Positions 26,934 to 33,796 of a DNA stretch of 33,796 nt are shown piece by piece. Within the stretch, counting starts at the first letter, position 1, and every line of letters starts with the position of its first letter. Position numbers and translations under genes: made by a program. The stretch spans positions 1 through 33,796 of the forward strand of contig CAUYUJ010009527.1 of assembly GCA_963575745.1 (NCBI GenBank). Direction: 5' to 3'. Under the pieces are notes generated by a model that saw nothing but the letters and a program-made list of their open reading frames with translations, made no database searches and was not told the origin of the DNA. Source of the stretch: Prorocentrum cordatum (Eukaryota; Sar; Dinophyceae; Prorocentrales; Prorocentraceae).

Positions 26934-27179
26934 GTGGTCGCGCTGCCTCATGGCGCAGCCGTGTCCGCTGAGCCGCTCTTCGAAGGTGTCCATGGCCGTC
27001 TCATCCGCCCCATCCGCGAGAAGTGCCGCGCCACGCTTGGCAGGCTTCAATTCGGGGGCTGCCCTGGCAAGCCGCTCGACCTCGTGTCATCTTATCATTT
27101 GCTGCATTCGCCCACGTTGGCGCCGCTCGTCTACTGCTTCTTTTTGCGTGCTGGCAGGGTGTGGAATCTGACCTCTTAG
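26934..27179 (+). pseudogene. Small LINE reverse transcriptase fragment (LINE-C)
   Basis: The frame reads GVHGRLIRPIREKC then LGRLQFGGCPGKPLDLVSSY. The block (Q/C)FGGxPGxxxDL..S.. is a hallmark of the region just before RT motif A in LINEs. Nothing recognisable follows on either side, so this is a fragment of a third LINE. It ends with TAG 27177-27179. It rests on one motif block. Confidence 0.4.
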
Positions 27180-27299
27180 TTTCATAACTTTATATCCGTA
27201 AGGGCTTCGCCCCATGCCGCCGGCCCCCTGTCACGGATAATGGGAGATGCAAAAGATAAATCGTGAGGTCTGGGCGCCGCTGTGAAGCAGTGTCGGGAC

Positions 27300-27710
27300 C
27301 TGTTTGTTTTTCGACCTGACCGTACAGATCTGCGTCAGGGGTGTCACCGAATTTCAGAAATGTAGCAAATTCCTTTGTTTTCGGACCCTGACCCCGCCGA
27401 TCTGCGTGAGGGGTGCCATCGAATTTCAGAAATGTGGCAAGTCCTTTGTGTTTTTGGACCCTGACCCCGCCGATCTGCGTGAGGGGTGCCGCCGAATTTC
27501 AGAAATGTAGCAAATCTCTTGTGTTTTTGGACCCTGACTCCGCCGATCTGCGTGAGGGGTGCCACCGAATGTCAGACATGTGGCAAATCCCATGTGTTTT
27601 TGGACCCTGACCCCGCCGATCTGCGTGAGGGGTGTTACTTCAGAAATGTGGCAAATCCTTCCTGTTTTTGGACCCTGACCCCGCCAATCTGCGTGAGGGG
27701 CGTCAATTTT
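27300..27710 (+). repeat. Minisatellite, about six units of 68-73 bp
   Basis: GATCTGCGTGAGGGGTG recurs at about 27328, 27399, 27472, 27545, 27618 and 27686 (spacing 71, 73, 73, 73, 68). Each unit also has GGACCCTGACCCCGCC and a TTTCAGAAATGTGGCAAATC-like part. Units are 85-95 percent alike by eye. Frames across it repeat PPICVRG-type peptides and are not taken as coding. Confidence 0.93.
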
Positions 27711-28083
27711 TACCCACCCCAGCAATTCAGAGCACACGCTCAGGGCGTGCTAGACCTGCCCGTTTGGGCCTCCCCCCCCCTCGCGCGGTCCATCAACAAG
27801 GAAGTGTAAGCAGCAAGAAGCAGAACTGTAATAGTGGAAACTGGAAGCTGCAACTGGTACAGGAAGCTGCGAACCTTCGGCCTACAGCCTGGTGGTCCCG
27901 CAAGGGGGCCGGCGGATTTTCTTTTATTGTAAGTTATCCAGCTGCCTGCGGCAAATCCCGCCACCGTGCCAGCGCAGCAGGGCAGCCAAAAGGGCATTTG
28001 GTTCAAGATCCGTTCCAGTTAATGACTCTGTCTGATCTGGTGCGTGTCTGGAAAGCCCTTCTTGTCCGCAGCTTCATTCTTCC
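27711..28083. other. No recognised feature
   Basis: About 370 bp of moderately GC-rich DNA between two repeat arrays. It contains a GTAAGTTATCC at about 27930 that looks like a splice donor, but no exon context can be supported. Confidence 0.5.
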
Positions 28084-28300
28084 CTCTCCGTTCAGACGCT
28101 TCTTGGGGACATGTTGGAAGCTATCTTGGACTGGTCTTCGAGCATATTGCAGTCGCCTCGGGCAGCATTTGGCCATCCCCTAGCGGCCTCCTCTCTCCGT
28201 TCATCTGAGGCGCTTTCTGGGGCCATGTTGCAGTCTATCTTGGACTGGTCGTCGAGCGTACTATAGTCACTCTCGGTGGCTTTTGACCATCCCGGAGCCG
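28084..28300 (+). repeat. Diverged tandem duplication, period 109 bp
   Basis: CTCTCCGTTCA starts at 28084 and 28193. Both copies continue with GACATGTTGGAAGCTATCTT-like or GCCATGTTGCAGTCTATCTT-like sequence, then TGGACTGGTC and a CAGTC...TTTGACCATCCC-like end. Confidence 0.85.
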
Positions 28301-28525
28301 TCTCGAGGCCGAAAAGGCTTCCGAAGCAGTCCGACTGGGGCGATACTAATTATAAGAGCGTGTCCCAGCAGGGCGGCGGCCCTGGAAAACGTAGCCTGGC
28401 GAGTGGCCCAACCCTGTGAAGCTGGGTGCAGCGCAGGACATGGCCCTCTCCTCATGGACTGCTCACCGCGAGAGAGACGGAGTCTGGGGAACCTGGGAAA
28501 AGGGGCAAAATGGGTGCCGCCCCCC

Positions 28526-28725
28526 GCATGCGGTCGGGCCCGCTGAGACCTTGAGTGGAGCTTGCCATGGAGCCACGATCCTCGTGAGTGACGTGCCGAA
28601 ATGGGCCTGGGCAGGAAGAGGGAGAGGAGGGAGAGCGGGAAGAAAGGATGAGAAACCGCATGCGGACGGGCCCACTCAGACAGTAGGTGGAGCTCGCTAA
28701 AGAGCCACAGTACTCGTGTGGAGGG
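28526..28725 (+). repeat. Diverged direct repeat, period 132 bp
   Basis: A block of about 65 bp starts with GCATGCGG at 28526 and again at 28658. Shared features in order are CGGGCCC, GAGAC or CAGAC, GTGGAGCT, GAGCCAC and CTCGTG. The spacer holds a purine-rich GGAAGAGGGAGAGGAGGGAG run. Confidence 0.75.
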
Positions 28726-28735
28726 AGAGCGGGAG

Positions 28736-29775
<1,040 letters not shown>

Positions 29776-29830
29776 GTTGGAGCAGGAGGAGGAGGAGGAG
29801 GAGGAGGAGGAGGAGGAGGAGGAAGAGGAG
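29776..29830 (+). repeat. (GGA)n purine microsatellite
   Basis: GGAGGAGGA run directly joined to the (GAT)n block. The junction of GAT and GGA units mirrors the TCC-to-CAT junction at about 7800 on the opposite strand. Confidence 0.93.
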
Positions 29831-30220
29831 GTGGGTATGCGCACCGCTGCGGATTCAGAACAAGGGTCTAACAACACAGGATGGCTGGGAAATACAGAAG
29901 CCCCACCGGGCAATCAAGCAGCGTATTCTAACACTCCACTATCAAGCAGGCGTGGGGGCGGATTTCATTGGTGATGTGCTCACCACTGTCATTATCCGCG
30001 GCATTTCATTCTCGCACGCTGAGTAGCAAGTACGCTTTCACTTCTGATTGTCTGGTTTTTGAAGGCTGCCGACGAGTGGAAATTTTTCCGGCCTGCCGCC
30101 GTGACTCCACCCGAGCCGCCTCTTCCAGTCCAGCGTGCGTTCGCCTCCTCTTCCTCTTTTTTATCTCCCTCTTCCTTAGCCTCCTCCTCCTCCGCCTCTC
30201 GCCGTGCAGCCATACCCTCG
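29831..30220. other. No recognised gene
   Basis: Frames here are short. The sequence is less GC-biased than the surroundings and ends with a TCTTCCTCCTCC-like tract at about 30140-30200. No motif seen. Confidence 0.5.
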
Positions 30221-30640
30221 CAGTGCCAGCAGTGCAGTGCCGACTGCCAGCTCGATCCGGCCAGCAGTGCTGACAGTCAGACTGAGCAGTCTCAGTGCTG
30301 CGACGAGACGTCAGCCAGCAGTGCCGACGGTCCGCTTGGGCCAGCCGTTGTGCGCCACAAAGGCTGGCAGTGCCAGCAGTGCAGTGCCGACTACCAGTTC
30401 GATCCGACCAGCAGAACCAGTTGCCAGTTCGATGTGGCCAGCAGTGCCGACAGTCAGCTCGAGGCAGTCTCAATGGTGTGACGCGACGTCAGCCAGCAGT
30501 CCCGACAGTACGCTTGGTGGGGCAGCCTGTGTGTGCCACAAAGCTTGGTGGTAAGCTTTTGCAGTGCCAGCAGTGCATTGTATCCGCTCTCTTGACCCAG
30601 GCAGAGTACCCACTGCCAGTTTAGTGTGGTTTTTGGTTGG
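30221..30640 (+). repeat. Tandem CAGTGCCAGCAGTGC repeat family
   Basis: CAGTGCCAGCAGTGCAGTGC starts at 30221 and 30368 (147 bp apart), with a third partial copy at 30562. Within each unit are shorter GCCAGCAGTGCCGACAGTC-type pieces and a GACG(A)GACGTCAGCCAGCAG block. It is a complex minisatellite with nested units. Confidence 0.85.
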
Positions 30641-30960
30641 GCCAGCCGTTGTGAGATAGTTTTATTGCATTGTGCAAACAGTCAGCTCGGTACTCAGCGC
30701 CGGCTACCGATCCCTCCTCCCACAGTCTTTACTGTTGCCTCCGATATCATATTTGACCTGCGCCAGAGATTCTCACAGCAGTTGTGATTCTTGCTTCTGG
30801 AGCAGGGCCGAACTGAGTGCTTCTGCCGAGCAGGCAGCGCGACCAGAGAGTCGTCGCCTGTGTCAAGCTCTGCCTGAGCTCGGATCGGCATGGCGAGTAG
30901 TTCCTGAATGGCGTTTCGGTCATGCTCCAACTTGCACTAAAGAAGCATCCTGAATCTCTC
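30641..30960. other. No recognised feature
   Basis: Ordinary-composition DNA after the nested minisatellite. Short frames only; no motif supports a gene on either strand. Confidence 0.5.
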
Positions 30961-31140
30961 CCAGGGGCGACCTCGCTCAAGGGAGGAAAAACCACCCGGA
31001 CCGGACAATTGGCGTTTACTAAACGGCCCTGGGCGTTTATGAAACAGCCCTGCCCTGCTCGATTCCTTCTTTGGGCGCGTTTACTAAAGACCTCGCGTGT
31101 CGGGGTGGTTATTATCGGGGTAGATTTCTGCCCTCTACTC
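30961..31140 (+). repeat. Dispersed repeat copy 1 (GCGTTTACTAAA family)
   Basis: Contains CCTCGCTCAAGGGAGGAAAA, GGCGTTTACTAAACGGCCCT, GGGCGTTTATGAAACAGCCC, CTCGATTCCTTCTTTGGG and TCGGGGTGGTTATTATCGGG. The same parts recur in order at 33171-33345. A partial start (CCTCGCTCAGGAGGGGAAAA) is also at 31251. Non-coding; may be a small interspersed element, but no polymerase III boxes were identified. Confidence 0.8.
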
Positions 31141-31619
31141 GCGGCTGACGTCGCGCTGCCATGAGGGCTGTCAGGCGGCTTGTTCCCAGCCATCCTGTGC
31201 TGAGCTGAGTCGGGCCCTCGTCTTGAATCCGCGGTGCCCCCGCGTCCTTACCTCGCTCAGGAGGGGAAAAGACACAGACACAATCAATCGTGGATTCCCC
31301 AGAAAATCTGGCAAGATGTGGGAAGTGGGGGGGAAGACAGGAACCCAGAAGACATGGGAAAATGTGGGGAATCCTGTCATTTGTGTGTATTCACTTGTGT
31401 GTCCCAGGGCCCCTTCGCTCACCTCCTCGCCGGCGTCGGTGGCACCCGCTTTCAGTTCGGCACGCCCCTCGCATGTTTCTTCTTTTTTTTTGTTTTTTTC
31501 TCTTGTTTTTATTTTTTTTTCTTTTTCGCATGTTTCTTGGCCCATGGGGAGCCGTCTGCTGCAGCCGGATACGGGGCCCACGCGGGATTGCAGCAAGCCG
31601 CCCGCTGCCGAGGGCGAGC
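31141..31619. other. No recognised gene; T-rich run at about 31478-31530
   Basis: Carries a partial start of the dispersed repeat at 31251 and a T-rich tract (TTTTTTTTTGTTTTTTTCTC) at about 31485. The T-rich tract would be an A-rich tail on the - strand, but no retrocopy is recognisable on that strand. Confidence 0.5.
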
Positions 31620-31940
31620 AAGATGCGGGCTCGCACCACACAGCTTGTGCGACATAGCATCCAGCAAATACGTTGCACCGCACAGCCTGCATCGCAGAGC
31701 TTGTGACGATGTGGGTTTGCGCCGCGCACCTTACACCACACAGGTTCGACCACATGCTCTGTACCACATAATTAACTTGCATCACACAGCCTGCGACGAT
31801 CCGGGTTAGGCACCGCATAGCTTGCGCCACATAACTGGCGCCATGCAGCCTGCACCACGTAGCTTTCACAGCATAGCGTGCGACGACGTGGGCCAGCACC
31901 ACGCAGCTCAAACCGCATGATTGGCGCCACTTTGCTTGCA
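31620..31940 (+). repeat. Degenerate short minisatellite (CACCACACAGCTTGC-like)
   Basis: Many variants of GCACCGCACAGC, GCGCCACATAAC and GCACCACGTAGC in a row, with TTGC or CTGC between them. Unit length is about 15-18 bp with occasional insertions such as GACGATGTGGG. Strong decay; exact unit cannot be fixed by eye. Confidence 0.75.
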
Positions 31941-32054
31941 TCGCGAGATACATGTGACCTTTTTCTCAAGCGAGTTTTCGCCCGAACCATTCAAATCAAG
32001 CCATGTACCAAGACGCTGTAGGCGAGACCCACCCCAACTCATGACACATCGAAC

Positions 32055-32445
32055 ACATTGTGAGGACGCTTCAAGCGAAACCGCAGCCAAATCAAGTAAA
32101 TCGCGAGGACGTATCCGTCGAAACCGCCCAATCGAGGCCAGGCCAAAGAAATCGTGAGCACGCCTCGTGCGAAGCCGCACCGGAACAAACCAAAGCCAGG
32201 CAAATTGTGAGGACGCATCGAGCGAAGCCGCGCCGAAACCAACACAAGCTAAGCTGATTGTGAGGACCCATCGAGTGAGAGCGCGCCAAAGCCAAGGCAA
32301 ACTGGGCAAATAGTGAGGACGTCTCAGTCGAAGCTGCCCCCAAACCATGCCAAACAAAGGCCCCAACCAGGCAAAGTTTGAGGATGTCTCGGGCGGGGCG
32401 CCCACACCAAGCCAAACCAGGCCAAACCAGGGAAATTCTGCGGAT
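32055..32445 (+). repeat. Minisatellite of about eight units, mostly 53 bp
   Basis: GTGAGGACG or close variants occur at about 32060, 32103, 32154, 32207, 32260, 32313, 32378 and 32438. Spacing is 43, 51, 53, 53, 53, 65, 60. Each unit has TCGAGCGAAGCCGCGCC-like sequence and an A/C-rich AAACCAAGCCAGGCAAA part. Confidence 0.88.
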
Positions 32446-33170
32446 GTCTCAACCCCAATTGACCTAATTTGAACTTATGAGGGGTGGAGGGGGCCTTTCC
32501 AAAGTGATCGATGCTGATTGTACTTGCGATCGAATTATTTTGTTGTTCTGGCTTTTGCGCGGCCCCTCCCCCCACTTTTGCGAGGAATGGACGTCCGAGC
32601 GACGCAACAAGTTTATGTCAGTGTCGTGATGTGTCTTCTAAAGTATCAATGGCACGCCGCCGTCAGGAGCCTGTCAGCGTGTTTCTTGTTCTCCTGCTGG
32701 ATGTTGGCCGAGGACCTGATAAGTTTTCGGCGCTGATGCGCTGATGGGGTCCTTCCGCCGGCGTGTCATTGATATTGTTTTTGCTTCCCCACCGCGAGCG
32801 TCCCCAGGTCGGGGCCGCCCATGGTTCGACCACAAAAAAAATAACAGCACCACCCCACCCGCGGCCCTCCATGTTGCGCTACGTCCCACCGGGGGAGCGT
32901 GTACCACGCAAGATTTCTGGGTACACTTTTTGGTCTGCGGGTCGAGAGCGGGCCTCTTCCTGTTAAGAGCTAGGCGGGGCAGATTTCTGGGTACACGCTG
33001 AGGCCACTGGGGCCGCAGGTGGGGTGGTGTCGTTTGTTTTCTGGTCCATGGGTGGGAGAACACTCGGGGTTCGAGGGTCGAGGTGGTTGAGCGTTGCTCG
33101 GCCCCTGTTTGACCTCCACGAGGCCTCGCGTCGCCGCGGCTGGATCCCACTCCCCCCGCCCCTGTACGAG
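32446..33170. other. No recognised gene; 16-bp duplication
   Basis: AGATTTCTGGGTACAC occurs at about 32909 and 32980. Frames are short and low in information on both strands. Confidence 0.5.
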
Positions 33171-33345
33171 CAGAGCGCCTCTTCTCAGGGGAAGAATAAC
33201 CACCCATATCCCGACGATGGGCGTTTGCTAGCGGCCCTGGGCGTTTACTAAACAGCCCTTTCCTACTCGATTCCTTCCTCGGGTGCGTTTACTGGAAGGC
33301 TTCGCTTGTCGGGGCGCTTATAATCGGGGTCGTTTTTTGCTCTCT
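33171..33345 (+). repeat. Dispersed repeat copy 2 (GCGTTTACTAAA family)
   Basis: Same order of blocks as copy 1: AACCACCCATATCCCGACGA, GGGCGTTTGCTAGCGGCCCT, GGGCGTTTACTAAACAGCCC, CTCGATTCCTTCCTCGGG, TCGGGGCGCTTATAATCGGG. It is about 2.2 kb from copy 1, in direct orientation, roughly 80 percent alike by eye. Confidence 0.8.
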
Positions 33346-33429
33346 CTATGTTTGTGTTTCTGTTGGTGCTGAGAGCCCGTGCAGACGCCATCGGCTCGGC
33401 GAGAGCCTCGGACCGGTGCTGCGTCGCTC

Positions 33430-33655
33430 CCTCCCCCCTCCTTCCCTCCTGCCCCTCCCCTCCCTTTCCATCTCTCCCCCCTCCCCTTCCTCGCTCCCTC
33501 CCTCTCCCTCCCCACCCTCCTCCCTCCCTCCTTTCCTCCTTCCACTTCCCTCCCTCCCTCCTCCCCCTCCCTCCTCCCCCTCCCTCCCTCCCTCCCCTCA
33601 CTCCCTCCCTCCCTCCCTCCCTCCCTCCCTCCCTCCCTCCCTCCTTCCCCCTCCC
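33430..33655 (+). repeat. (TCCC)n tetranucleotide pyrimidine tract
   Basis: Nearly pure pyrimidine built on CCCT/CCTC units, most regular at 33598-33642. Frames over it on the - strand (Gly/Arg/Glu) are artefacts. It is followed by GC-rich DNA with a poly-G run to the window end, where nothing is recognisable. Confidence 0.95.
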
Positions 33656-33796
33656 CTCGGCCCCGATGGCATGCGGCGGCGCCGGCCCCTCTGCAGAGGG
33701 GCCGGGCCGGGCTCGGCACAGGGCGCGGGCGCTGCTCTGCGGGGTGTGCGCCCCAGGGGGGGGGGGCAGGCTGCAGGGCGAGCTGGGGAGCGTGGG

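Noticed and set aside
25788-27050. 420-codon - strand frame
   Set aside because: Pro/Ala/Arg-rich with Cys runs from CAG repeats, antisense to a LINE fragment; no motif.
27200-27216. GGGC-TTC-GCCC hairpin as a terminator or RNA element
   Set aside because: Too short and without U-run or family match; intrinsic terminators are not expected in a eukaryote.
27300-27710. CRISPR-like array
   Set aside because: Units are 73 bp tandem copies with similar sequence throughout, no unique spacers, and the genome is eukaryotic.
31478-31530. Tail of a - strand retrocopy (T-rich run)
   Set aside because: No coding or leader sequence is recognisable on the - strand beside it.

Overview
The window looks like nuclear DNA of a dinoflagellate. 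The reasons are: GC-rich sequence with long poly-pyrimidine and CAT/GAT-type microsatellites; two stretches that match the dinoflagellate spliced leader (a 16-nt exact match at 20703-20718 and a 17/21 match at 5472-5492, compared from memory); and retroelement proteins of the DIRS-like and LINE types. I see no tRNA, rRNA, CRISPR array or ordinary host housekeeping gene. Genus cannot be fixed from sequence alone.

Layout. 1-435: GC-rich DNA ending in a 34-nt poly(A). About 480-4720: a heavily decayed LINE (LINE-A) with endonuclease, reverse transcriptase, zinc-finger-like and tail segments scattered over three frames. 5318-7800: a (TCC)n pyrimidine tract split by a unit that begins with a spliced-leader-like sequence and carries an unrecognised ORF with a 54-codon tandem duplication. 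7801-25920: the core of the window, where three retroelements in the same orientation are separated and flanked by CAT-type microsatellite (7801-7910, 14126-14180, 20468-20700, 25500-25920). Two of them (7911-14125 and 14181-20467) are tyrosine-recombinase retrotransposons. The third (about 20701-25500) is a LINE (LINE-B) whose 5' end is a spliced-leader relic. 25921-33796: GC-rich DNA with one small LINE reverse transcriptase fragment, several families of minisatellites and diverged duplications, a 1-kb (GAT)n block and a (TCCC)n block. I see no gene in this last part with confidence.

The two tyrosine-recombinase elements are the most informative part. Each has the order A1 - ORFs - B1 - T - A2 - about 40 bp - B2, which is the split-direct-repeat arrangement known from PAT/Ngaro-type elements. 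In element 1 the copies are identical (A 76/76, B 121/121). In element 2, A is 60/60 and B is 90/92. The two families differ in A and B, yet both carry the same 18-nt motif near the B end, a plausible recombinase site. Each element encodes, in order, a short protein with one predicted membrane segment, a gag-like protein, RT plus RNase H, a tyrosine recombinase, and a C-terminal domain that resembles an S-adenosylmethionine-dependent methyltransferase. Element 1 looks largely intact. Element 2 carries three in-frame TGA codons and at least two frameshifts.

Working model (inference): a long CAT microsatellite served as a landing site for both recombinase elements and for LINE-B, and the spliced leader on LINE-B shows it was copied back from a trans-spliced mRNA.
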